From a bacterium (GTDB lineage: Bacteria > Nitrospinota_A > UBA7883 > JACRGQ01): a DNA stretch of 20,353 nucleotides. The notes below the pieces were generated by a model. The model did not search any database, was not told the origin of the DNA, and was given only the letters and a program-made list of their open reading frames with translations. Positions within the stretch are counted from its first letter, which is position 1; the number at the start of each line of letters is the position of its first letter. Position numbers and translations under genes: made by a program. This document shows, in pieces, positions 1-5,528 of the stretch. The stretch lies in the NCBI GenBank assembly GCA_021815535.1, contig JAKAGL010000014.1:1-20353 (forward strand), read 5' to 3'.

Positions 1-2
1 TC

Positions 3-848
3 CGATCTACGAAACTGGCCGCTACGTTGGGAACCGTTTCCCTGGGCGAAGAGAACACTGACTTCACGCTGGCAGCCGGTGCGGTTGATGTTAACACGGC
101 AGTCACCACTATCGCGTCCGACGGGAATTTCGGCACGGTGGCGAACGCCGTTGCCGCAGCAGTGGCCAACAACTCCGACCCTCTTACCGATACCGCCGTA
201 ACCACCGCCGCAGACACCGCTTCTGCCGCAGTAGCCGTTACCGCCAACACCACCGATATATGGGCCGGGAAATGGACAGGAGCCGCGCACACCTGCAGCG
301 GCAATACCGATACCTGCCTGGATGTCATTACGGTCAACAGCAACGGCACCTGGAGCGGGCCGAAATACGATCTCACCGCCAAATCAAGCTGCACGGAAAG
401 CGGCACTTGGTCGCTTAACGGCACCACATTGACCCACACTCTTACGGCAAGCTCGTGCGGTGCCACCAACCTTAACGTTCCCGTAAGCGAAACTATGACG
501 ATATCGGGGAACGTGATGACATTGTCGTCGTCGGGGTCACTTATAAAACTGGGGGGAAGCAGTACCCTTGTGGGAACATGGAATAACACCTCATGCGCAA
601 CTTCATGTCCATCGAAGATATACATTTACAGTGACGGCACCTTCAAGGTAACAGAGTTTAACCAATCGGGAACTTCATGCAACGATACCGGCATGTGGTA
701 CAGCAGCGGAACCTCCCTATGGCATGCCACGCTCTCCAGCAGCTGCAGTAGCACACAGCTCAATACGGAAACCAGTACCTATACCATTTCCGGTTCTACA
801 CTCTCCTTGTCGGGAGGAGGTAATAATTGGGTCTTGACCAAACAATGA
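3..848 (+). CDS. Secreted protein with two tandem cysteine-containing beta-rich repeats (5' end outside window)
   Basis: The frame is open from the left edge, so the N-terminus is missing; the TTG at 27 is unlikely to be the true start because coding potential continues upstream. The first ~75 visible residues are low-complexity and rich in Ala, Thr, Val and Asn. Two homologous units follow. Unit 1 starts at WAGKW and unit 2 at LVGTW. Both then carry a pair of cysteines, an S(N/D)GT(W/F) strand, a Cys followed by a (S/T)G(T/M)W strand, an L-T/S-x-SSC strand, and a closing T(I)SG...LSLS strand. This pattern resembles small lipocalin-like or META-like beta sandwiches in exported proteins, but I cannot name the family. 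The even spacing of cysteines suggests disulfides and a location outside the cytoplasm. The function is unknown. It is followed by a long non-coding gap and is not part of a visible operon. Confidence 0.75.
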   Translation, partial: RSTKLAATLGTVSLGEENTDFTLAAGAVDVNTAVTTIASDGNFGTVANAVAAAVANNSDPLTDTAVTTAADTASAAVAVTANTTDIWAGKWTGAAHTCSGNTDTCLDVITVNSNGTWSGPKYDLTAKSSCTESGTWSLNGTTLTHTLTASSCGATNLNVPVSETMTISGNVMTLSSSGSLIKLGGSSTLVGTWNNTSCATSCPSKIYIYSDGTFKVTEFNQSGTSCNDTGMWYSSGTSLWHATLSSSCSSTQLNTETSTYTISGSTLSLSGGGNNWVLTKQ

Positions 849-945
849 GATGCATTACGTTTCAGGCGCCGCCACTGACCGTATGCTGCGGGATACTTCA
901 TTGTGAGATGGTATGACAGATTTTTCCAAAAATAACCCAAGAGAG

Positions 946-1100
946 ACGGGAGGGCAGCCCCGTACCGGCATCAATTAGGCACGAACATTAAACAGGCTGC
1001 TTTGTTTAACGCATTTAGCCGATAAAGACCACTGCCGGACTCCGTGGCATCATTTATGGCCCCGAACCCCCGGCAATGGCGACCATCCAAGCCAGCTGCC
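946..1100. ncRNA. Candidate structured RNA: four consecutive stem-loops
   Basis: Four inverted repeats follow each other closely. (1) ACGGG 946-950 pairs with CCCGT 959-963. (2) TTAAACA 988-994 pairs with TGTTTAA 1003-1009. (3) A long interrupted stem at 1018-1060 pairs GCC with GGC, ATAAA with TTTAT, and CCA with TGG. (4) GGCA 1072-1075 and TGGC 1077-1080 pair with TGCC 1097-1100 and GCCA 1091-1094. I could not match this to a riboswitch family I know: the c-di-GMP-I and cobalamin conserved motifs are absent. The strand is undetermined; the T-rich stretch after 1117 weakly favours the plus strand. Confidence 0.35.
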
Positions 1101-1230
1101 TTTCCCATTAGAGAACTTTCTTTTTTAATTTCTTTATTCACTTCCATACCTCTTCTGTACGCACTCTTCCATCTAATACCCTACTAAAATGCACGGATTA
1201 TGCCACTTAGATAACATGTTGATATATAAA

Positions 1231-1236
1231 TATAAT
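1231..1236 (+). promoter_or_regulatory. Possible -10 box upstream of the methyltransferase gene
   Basis: A perfect TATAAT lies in a strongly AT-rich segment about 170 bases before the chosen start codon. No good -35 hexamer sits 17 bases upstream (TAGATA at 1208-1213); a TTGATA at 1219-1224 is at the wrong distance for this box. The call is weak because the whole segment is AT-rich. Confidence 0.3.
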
Positions 1237-1404
1237 TATAAATATGCCTTCTAAAAAAGCCGGAACAGCCGCATTAAAAACGTATCAATTTCAAAAAACA
1301 GGGTCATCTTTTTCACCGCAGAGACCGATTAAAAAAAACGGCAAAATGTACCTGCGGTACCGTTTTCCTTGTATTACGGACGCGGTGTCTGTACCCTCTT
1401 GTAC

Positions 1405-2544
1405 ATGGAATTTTTGCCGCGCCGCTATCAGGCCTCGAAACTTATCGCCGGGGTCATCCGTAAAGGGCATCCCTGGATACACCGAAAGGCGCTTTCTTCC
1501 GCCATCGATGCCATTCCCTCGGGCAGCATTGTCCGCATCGTTGACGGCCAAAACAAGTTCTGCGCCAACGCCATTTACGAGCCGCACGGCAGCATCGCGC
1601 TCCGTATTCTTCCGGGCGCCGATCCGCTCACACCCGGTGCCTTCTGCGAAGGGCTGAAGAAGCTGTGTGAAACGAAAAAAGAATTTGGCGAAGCTTATCG
1701 CCTCATCAACGGCGAGGGGGATTTTTTCCCCGGCCTCACCTGCGACATATACGGAAAGGTAGCGGTGTGGCAACCCTACCTCGCATTCTGGGATCCGCTG
1801 CTGCCATTATTGGCCGAGGAGGTGACAAAACAGTTGGGCACCGCCACACACCTGCTGAAACCTCCCACGCAACGCGGCGGCCCCACAACGTTGCTGGCAG
1901 GCGAACCGATGGAAGAGCCGATCAAATTTTCCGAGAACGGGCTTACATTCCTTTCGTTCCCCTTCACCGGCCAGAAGAGCGGGTTTTACCTCGACCTGAA
2001 GGGAGTGCGCACCCATCTGCCAAAAATGACGCTGGGACGCCGCACCCTCAACTGTTTTTCCAACAACGGCGCATTCACGCTTATAGCGCGGCGGCACGGC
2101 GCAACCGAGTTGCTCTCCGTCGACAGCGATCCGCACGCCCGTACACAGGCGGCGCAGTTGATGGAAGCCAACGGCTTCACGCTCCGTGATGAAGAGTGGA
2201 TCACCGGCGATGTGTTCGATGTTCTGGAAAAACTGGCGGGAGAAGGGCGGCAGTTCGATCTGGTCATCATCGACCCGCCAAACATGTGCACCAACAAGTC
2301 GTCGCTGGTGCCGGCGCTGAAAGGGTGGGAAAAACTGTTGCGGCTCGGCGCGGCTCTACTATCGGAGACGGGCGTGCTGCTTGCCATCAACTGCTCGTCG
2401 TTCATGCCAAAAACACTCTGCGAAGAAGCCATTAAGGAACTGAAACTGATCGCGCGCAAAAACGGCGGCATGCCGCTCGATCACACCACCCGCCCGGCGT
2501 TCCCCGAAGGCAACTACCTCAAGTGGTGGGTCTATACGAAATAA
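1405..2544 (+). CDS. rlmI: Class I SAM-dependent rRNA methyltransferase, RlmI-like (PUA domain plus methyltransferase)
   Basis: The 379-residue product has the architecture of RlmI/YccW-type 23S rRNA (cytosine-C5) methyltransferases. An N-terminal PUA domain covers roughly residues 1-75 (GHPWIHRKALSS, GSIVRIVDGQ, YEPHGSIALRIL). A linker domain follows with INGEGDFFPGLTCDIYG, the counterpart of the family's HGESDGLPGLTVDRYG. The Rossmann methyltransferase domain contains GQKSGFYLDLKGVR, the SAM-binding strand LNCFSNNGAFTL, the acidic loop SVDSD, the DPPN motif IIDPPNM, and a late Cys in INCSSF that corresponds to the catalytic Cys of m5C enzymes. I chose ATG 1405 because the PUA homology begins directly after it; a TTG at 1369 would add 12 residues. 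No clear ribosome binding site is visible. The exact target base is inferred from the family, so the symbol is tentative. Confidence 0.85.
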   Translation: MEFLPRRYQASKLIAGVIRKGHPWIHRKALSSAIDAIPSGSIVRIVDGQNKFCANAIYEPHGSIALRILPGADPLTPGAFCEGLKKLCETKKEFGEAYRLINGEGDFFPGLTCDIYGKVAVWQPYLAFWDPLLPLLAEEVTKQLGTATHLLKPPTQRGGPTTLLAGEPMEEPIKFSENGLTFLSFPFTGQKSGFYLDLKGVRTHLPKMTLGRRTLNCFSNNGAFTLIARRHGATELLSVDSDPHARTQAAQLMEANGFTLRDEEWITGDVFDVLEKLAGEGRQFDLVIIDPPNMCTNKSSLVPALKGWEKLLRLGAALLSETGVLLAINCSSFMPKTLCEEAIKELKLIARKNGGMPLDHTTRPAFPEGNYLKWWVYTK

Positions 2545-2615
2545 CCAAGTTGGTTACTTCCTTCAGTGCATTATGGCGCGCCCTGCCTTCGCGAGAGCAG
2601 GCTCGATACGAACTC

Positions 2616-2654
2616 CACGAAAAAAAATGCCGCGCCGCTGTTACACGGCGCGGC
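2616..2654 (-). terminator. Rho-independent terminator of the rhodanese gene
   Basis: GCCGCGCCG (2629-2637) and CGGCGCGGC (2646-2654) form a perfect 9-bp GC stem with an 8-base loop. On the minus strand it is followed by a T tract (the A run at 2620-2627). It lies about 30 bases past the rhodanese stop codon and faces the end of the methyltransferase gene. Confidence 0.85.
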
Positions 2655-2685
2655 GAGGGCCTCCGGCAAGAGGGGAGGGAAGGGT

Positions 2686-3111
2686 TCAGCGTTCTATCGG
2701 CGCACCGGGAATCTGGTTTAGGCCGGCCATGCCGGGCGCGATGTTATATACATGCGCAAAACCGTTGTTCACCAGCGCGGAGGAAGCCTGACGGCTGCGC
2801 ACGCCAGAGCGGCAAACGACCAACACATTCTTCTCTTTATATGCGGCAATCTCGCCGAAGCGGGCGCTTAATTCATTCAGCGGAATCAGTTTGGCTCCTT
2901 CCAGGTGCCCCAGTTCGCCGGTGAATTCGCTTTGCGAACGGACATCAATGATCAATATGTCCTTTTCGTTCTTGATCATTTCCACAGCGTCGGCGCCAGA
3001 AAGATCGGTATAGCCGGCTACGTCGGCGGCGAAAACATTGAAACTGTTGCGCACATAATCCAAACCAAACATGGCTGATATAACTCCAACTATAATGAGG
3101 GTTCTTTTCAT
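2686..3111 (-). CDS. Exported or membrane-anchored rhodanese-domain protein
   Basis: The product is 141 residues long: a short N-terminal hydrophobic segment (about residues 4-16, after MKR) followed by one rhodanese domain (about 35-135). The domain has the family landmarks: IIDVRSQSEF, GHLEGAKLIPLNEL, and an active-site loop CRSGVRS with the catalytic Cys at about residue 100. Rhodaneses of this type carry sulfane sulfur as a persulfide on that cysteine. The loop is a normal six-residue type, so the protein should be catalytically competent. The N-terminus suggests transport across, or anchoring in, the inner membrane with the domain in the periplasm. An AGAGGT ribosome binding site lies just before ATG 3111, and a strong terminator follows. 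The gene is alone on the minus strand, convergent with the methyltransferase gene. Confidence 0.88.
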   Translation of the reverse strand: MKRTLIIVGVISAMFGLDYVRNSFNVFAADVAGYTDLSGADAVEMIKNEKDILIIDVRSQSEFTGELGHLEGAKLIPLNELSARFGEIAAYKEKNVLVVCRSGVRSRQASSALVNNGFAHVYNIAPGMAGLNQIPGAPIER

Positions 3112-3404
3112 TTCTATTACCTCTTTACGGGCTTCCGTAACCGCACATATAGAACCGCGCCATTAGAAATGGATTCAACCAAACGATGGTCACCCCCCAA
3201 AGAATACCCCAAAAATTGGCGGAAAATAACGACCGCCGCCAAAAAATAAGGGAATTTTTTACCCTTCAAAGCAGTTACCACGCATTGATAACAATGCCAT
3301 CACAAAAATAATACTCAATAAAACAATAACATGTGGCGATTTGGCCAATAATGGCACGGTGCTTGCTGTATCTTTGATCAAGGAATGATGATCGAGGAGA
3401 GTTT
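3112..3404. other. Divergent intergenic region between the rhodanese and zinc-ribbon genes
   Basis: No gene is seen in these 293 bases. They hold the sigma-54 promoter of the small gene to the right (separate entry) and a stem, TTGGCGG (3216-3222) with CCGCCAA (3236-3242), flanked by T and A runs so that it could act as a weak terminator on the minus strand. A smaller A+T-rich hairpin, AAGGG with CCCTT, lies near 3249-3267. Confidence 0.4.
3352..3367 (+). promoter_or_regulatory. Sigma-54 (RpoN) -24/-12 promoter
   Basis: The sequence TGGCACGGTGCTTGCT matches the RpoN consensus TGGCACG-N4-TTGCW at every fixed position. The invariant GG (3353-3354) and GC (3365-3366) are exactly 10 bases apart. 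The site is 37 bases upstream of the ATG of the 63-residue zinc-ribbon gene, which puts the transcript start at about 3378. RpoN promoters need a bacterial enhancer-binding activator; its binding site was not identified. Confidence 0.88.
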
Positions 3405-3596
3405 ATGAAAACATTGTTGGAAGTTGAAGTCAGGGAAGCGTCGAAACGGAAAGTCGCGGTACGGGTTTGCAACCATTGCGGCGGGCACCTGCGATTTTAC
3501 CAAGGCTCCTTCACGTGCCTTATGTGCGGACGTGATGTCGACCACTCATGCAAGGATTGTTTAGCCTCCCATGACCTGCTTGTGGAAACGACATAA
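3405..3596 (+). CDS. Small 63-residue zinc-ribbon protein under sigma-54 control
   Basis: The product has six cysteines in three pairs: CNHC (22 and 25), CLMC (38 and 41), and HSCKDC (49 and 52). The first two pairs form a classical zinc ribbon around a short beta hairpin (GGHLRFYQGSFT); the third could bind a second metal or be redox-active. The N-terminal 20 residues are charged and contain no signal peptide, so the protein is probably cytoplasmic. GGAGA lies 4 bases upstream of the ATG, which supports the start. The gene is a single transcription unit: a near-perfect sigma-54 promoter before it and a Rho-independent terminator after it. I do not recognise the family. By analogy with other small zinc ribbons it may bind nucleic acid or protein, but that is inference only. 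Confidence 0.82.
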   Translation: MKTLLEVEVREASKRKVAVRVCNHCGGHLRFYQGSFTCLMCGRDVDHSCKDCLASHDLLVETT

Positions 3597-3635
3597 GTAA
3601 GGTCTTTTTTTCCCCACTTTTATCCTACGTTGAAC

Positions 3636-3677
3636 GGGCACCTAGAAGTTACCCCCTTTTAGGTGTCCAATTTTTTT
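3636..3677 (+). terminator. Rho-independent terminator after the zinc-ribbon gene
   Basis: GGGCACCTA (3636-3644) pairs with TAGGTGTCC (3660-3668) with one G-U pair and a 15-base loop, followed by AA and seven T residues. It lies 40 bases past the stop codon and closes the sigma-54 transcript. Confidence 0.8.
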
Positions 3678-3726
3678 CTAGCCAACTATTTACCAGAACC
3701 CCAAAGCAACGCCTGTCAATAGCTGT

Positions 3727-3773
3727 GGCGGCTCCCCCCTAGAGCAGAAAGCAACTAGAGCTTTACAGCCGCC
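3727..3773 (+). promoter_or_regulatory. Structured leader directly before the PHP gene
   Basis: GGCGGCT (3727-3733) pairs with AGCCGCC (3767-3773). Inside this stem, AAAGC (3748-3752) pairs with GCTTT (3760-3764), and CTAGAGC occurs twice. The outer stem ends 24 bases before the ATG of the PHP gene, which has no recognisable ribosome binding site. A role in translation control is inference. Confidence 0.3.
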
Positions 3774-3797
3774 CCCTGCATACCGTACCCTATCAGG

Positions 3798-4439
3798 ATG
3801 ATAGATCTGCACATGCATACGGTTTTCAGCGATGGCGAGCTGATTCCGGCCGAGTTGACCCGGCGCGCCGAGGCGATGGGACACAAAGCCATCGCCATCA
3901 CCGATCATGTTGATCAATCCAACGTGGAGCATGTGGCGGAGAGCATCGTCCGGTTTTGCGCCGAAGACCGCCATGCCATAAAGGTACTGCCCGGAGTGGA
4001 GATCACCCATGTAACCCCCGGAAGGATCGCCGACGTTGCCAAGCGCGCCCGCGCCGCCGGGGCCAAGATCATAGTGGTGCATGGCGAAACAATCGTTGAG
4101 CCGGTGGAACCGGGAACCAACGATGCCGCCATTGATGCCGGGATCACGATTCTTGCCCATCCCGGACTTATCACCGCCGCTGTCGCCAAGAAGGCGGCCG
4201 CCGCCGGTGTTTTCCTTGAGATCAGCGGCAGAAGCGGACACGGATTTTCCAACGGCCATGTGGCCCGTACCGCATTGGAAGCCGGGGCAAAAATGGTATT
4301 CGACACCGATAGTCATTCGCCGCGCGACCTGATGGACCGTGCCATGGCGATGAAAGTGATGTTGTCCGCCGGGCTTACCAACGCTCTGGCGGAAGAAATA
4401 TTCATAAATTCGCAACGCCTTGTGGAGGGTTTGAAGTAG
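3798..4439 (+). CDS. PHP-domain metal-dependent phosphoesterase
   Basis: The 213-residue product is almost entirely one PHP domain, a TIM-like barrel that binds two or three metal ions and hydrolyses phosphoesters. The metal ligands are visible in order: DLHMHTVFSDGE (His5, His7, Asp12), TDH (His37), GVE (Glu68), VVHGE (His95), AHPGLI, and DTDSH near the C-terminus. This is the signature of the histidinol-phosphatase-like or nucleoside/oligoribonucleotide PHP phosphatases; the substrate cannot be told from sequence. ATG 3798 is the only sensible start because the domain begins with the next residue, yet no Shine-Dalgarno sequence precedes it, so it may be leaderless or rely on the structured leader. 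Its TAG stop overlaps the GTG start of the next gene by one base, so the two are translationally linked. Confidence 0.88.
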   Translation: MIDLHMHTVFSDGELIPAELTRRAEAMGHKAIAITDHVDQSNVEHVAESIVRFCAEDRHAIKVLPGVEITHVTPGRIADVAKRARAAGAKIIVVHGETIVEPVEPGTNDAAIDAGITILAHPGLITAAVAKKAAAAGVFLEISGRSGHGFSNGHVARTALEAGAKMVFDTDSHSPRDLMDRAMAMKVMLSAGLTNALAEEIFINSQRLVEGLK

Positions 4440-5110
4440 TGGCGAAGTACAAACGGATCACAAAAAAAATGGACATCAAATCGCCGGATGAATTTCTGAC
4501 GTTTTGGGATCACACCTTTCATTATGTTTCCGACAACCGCGAAAAGCTGGCCCTGCCGATGATCGGCGTGCTGGTGGCGGTGATGCTCGGCTTTGGCTTT
4601 TGGTATTACCAATCGCAGAAAATGGTGCGGGCAAACAACGAACTCTACCGCGTACTCGCAGAACTCCCGCGCCAGGGAAGCGGCCTCACCGTTACGCCCA
4701 GCCCGGAGATCATTGACAAGCTGAAAGCATACGATGCGCAATACGGTTCCACCGAATCGGGACGGATCGGCCGGCTCTACCGCGCCAATTTCCTCTATCA
4801 GAAAGGAAATTTTGACGAAGCGCTTCCGCTTTATCAGGGAATCGGCGGAAACGACGCAGTGGGACAGCTTGCAACTATCAACCTTTCAGCCACGCAGACC
4901 CAGTTGGGCAAATTCGCCGACGCCGCCGGCACGCTGGAGAAGATCCGGGCAACCACCATTTTTGGCGAAGAAGTTGATTACCAGATCGCCCGCAATGAGG
5001 AAGCCGCCGGCAACAAGGGGGCCGCAAAAACTGAATACCAGAAGTATCTGGATAAACACCCTGGCGCTTTCAGAACCGCGGAAGTTAGAACGCGCCTCGC
5101 CAGTCTATAG
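4439..5110 (+). CDS. YfgM-like tetratricopeptide membrane protein
   Basis: The product is 223 residues long. A charged cytoplasmic N-terminus (about 1-38) contains DEFLTFWDHTFHYVSDNREKL, typical of the YfgM/TPR_21 family. One transmembrane helix follows at about 39-57 (PMIGVLVAVMLGFGFWYY), then TPR repeats to the C-terminus that should lie in the periplasm. YfgM in E. coli binds SecYEG and the chaperone PpiD, so a role in periplasmic protein quality control is plausible but inferred. GTG is the start: it overlaps the stop of the PHP gene (TAGTG), and a GGAGGG ribosome binding site lies about 10 bases upstream inside that gene. A hairpin without a T tract (5131-5152) follows the stop. Confidence 0.8.
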   Translation: MAKYKRITKKMDIKSPDEFLTFWDHTFHYVSDNREKLALPMIGVLVAVMLGFGFWYYQSQKMVRANNELYRVLAELPRQGSGLTVTPSPEIIDKLKAYDAQYGSTESGRIGRLYRANFLYQKGNFDEALPLYQGIGGNDAVGQLATINLSATQTQLGKFADAAGTLEKIRATTIFGEEVDYQIARNEEAAGNKGAAKTEYQKYLDKHPGAFRTAEVRTRLASL

Positions 5111-5130
5111 GCCAGATCTCCCCCGGCGGC

Positions 5131-5152
5131 TGTGCGGTATCCATGCCGCACA
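5131..5152 (+). other. Hairpin after the YfgM-like gene
   Basis: TGTGCGG (5131-5137) pairs with CCGCACA (5146-5152) across an 8-base loop. There is no T tract after it, so it is not an intrinsic terminator by itself. Confidence 0.4.
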
Positions 5153-5196
5153 ATCGCCTTGGCGGGCCAGCCTGATATAGACCGCAAAAGTCAGTG

Positions 5197-5414
5197 GAGC
5201 AGGGGGGGGGGATACGGCCTGCGGCGTTGGCGCGTCACGCGCCAACGTCTCCGGCCCGGCAAACTCGCTATCCCGCCATCCATGGCGGGATGCGCTGTGC
5301 ACTGCTCGCGCCGCTCGTTTGCTTCGATCCCCTTCATCACCGACAATACACAAAACGCCACCCTTGCAGGGTGTTGTTTTGTTTATTGGTGGAGCAGAGG
5401 GGGATCGAACCCCT
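5197..5414 (-). repeat. Left copy of island-flanking direct repeat, with tRNA-Ala 3' fragment
   Basis: Positions 5212-5414 match 7306-7508 with four substitutions and no gaps (offset 2094). The copy holds, in plus order: a degenerate tRNA-end core ending in a run of ten G (5197-5213); a hairpin GTTGGCGCG-tca-CGCGCCAAC; a palindrome TCCCGCC...GGCGGGA; the tRNA-type terminator hairpin CACCCT-tgc-AGGGTG with a T-rich tail on the minus strand; and the last 28 bases of a tRNA-Ala gene (5387-5414: CCA, acceptor strand and T arm). Identity to the tRNA stops at 5414, inside the T arm, which is typical of an attachment-site scar. Confidence 0.9.
5387..5414 (-). other. tRNA-Ala 3'-end fragment, putative attachment site
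   Basis: These 28 bases are identical to the 3' end of the intact tRNA-Ala(CGC) gene at 7481-7556, including the encoded CCA, the acceptor strand and most of the T stem-loop. The anticodon and D arms are missing, so it is not a functional tRNA. Such fragments form when a tyrosine-recombinase element inserts into a tRNA gene and restores its 3' end at one junction. Confidence 0.8.
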
Positions 5415-5464
5415 CTTGCGACTTCCAGCGTATTGATTTATCGGGCGTTAAAAATCGCAAAAAC

Positions 5465-5491
5465 GGCTTTGCGACAAATTGCGACAAAGCC
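5465..5491. repeat. Two adjacent TTGCGACAAA repeats inside a stem, integrase arm-site-like
   Basis: TTGCGACAAA occurs at 5469-5478 and again at 5479-5488 without a gap, and the pair is enclosed by GGCTTTG (5465-5471) and CAAAGCC (5485-5491), which can pair. A partial copy, TTGCGACT, starts at 5416. Tandem decamers next to a tRNA-fragment junction resemble arm-type binding sites of tyrosine recombinases. No integrase gene remains in the island. Confidence 0.45.
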
Positions 5492-5528
5492 AGATGTAAA
5501 CACTTTTATCGCACAGAGCAGATCATAT

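Larger units (their letters stand above)
849..1404. other. Long intergenic region with a run of hairpins and an AT-rich promoter-like stretch
   Basis: This 556-base gap holds no convincing gene. It contains four successive stem-loops at 946-1100 (separate entry), a T-rich stretch at about 1117-1140, and an AT-rich segment at 1219-1245 that includes a perfect TATAAT at 1231-1236. Just before the methyltransferase start, two stems overlap and cannot both form: CCGCAG (1316-1321) with CTGCGG (1352-1357), and AAAACGG (1335-1341) with CCGTTTT (1360-1366). An open frame from ATG 1244 runs across this region and into the methyltransferase gene in another frame; I treat it as a shadow. Confidence 0.5.

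Noticed and set aside
1244..1657. Open frame of 137 codons starting at an ATG before the methyltransferase gene
   Set aside because: It runs through the methyltransferase gene in another frame, has a basic, Ser/Pro/Arg-rich product without domain features, and the methyltransferase homology covers the overlap.
5387..5414. A second tRNA gene in the left repeat
   Set aside because: Only the CCA, acceptor strand and T arm are present; anticodon and D arms are replaced by unrelated sequence.
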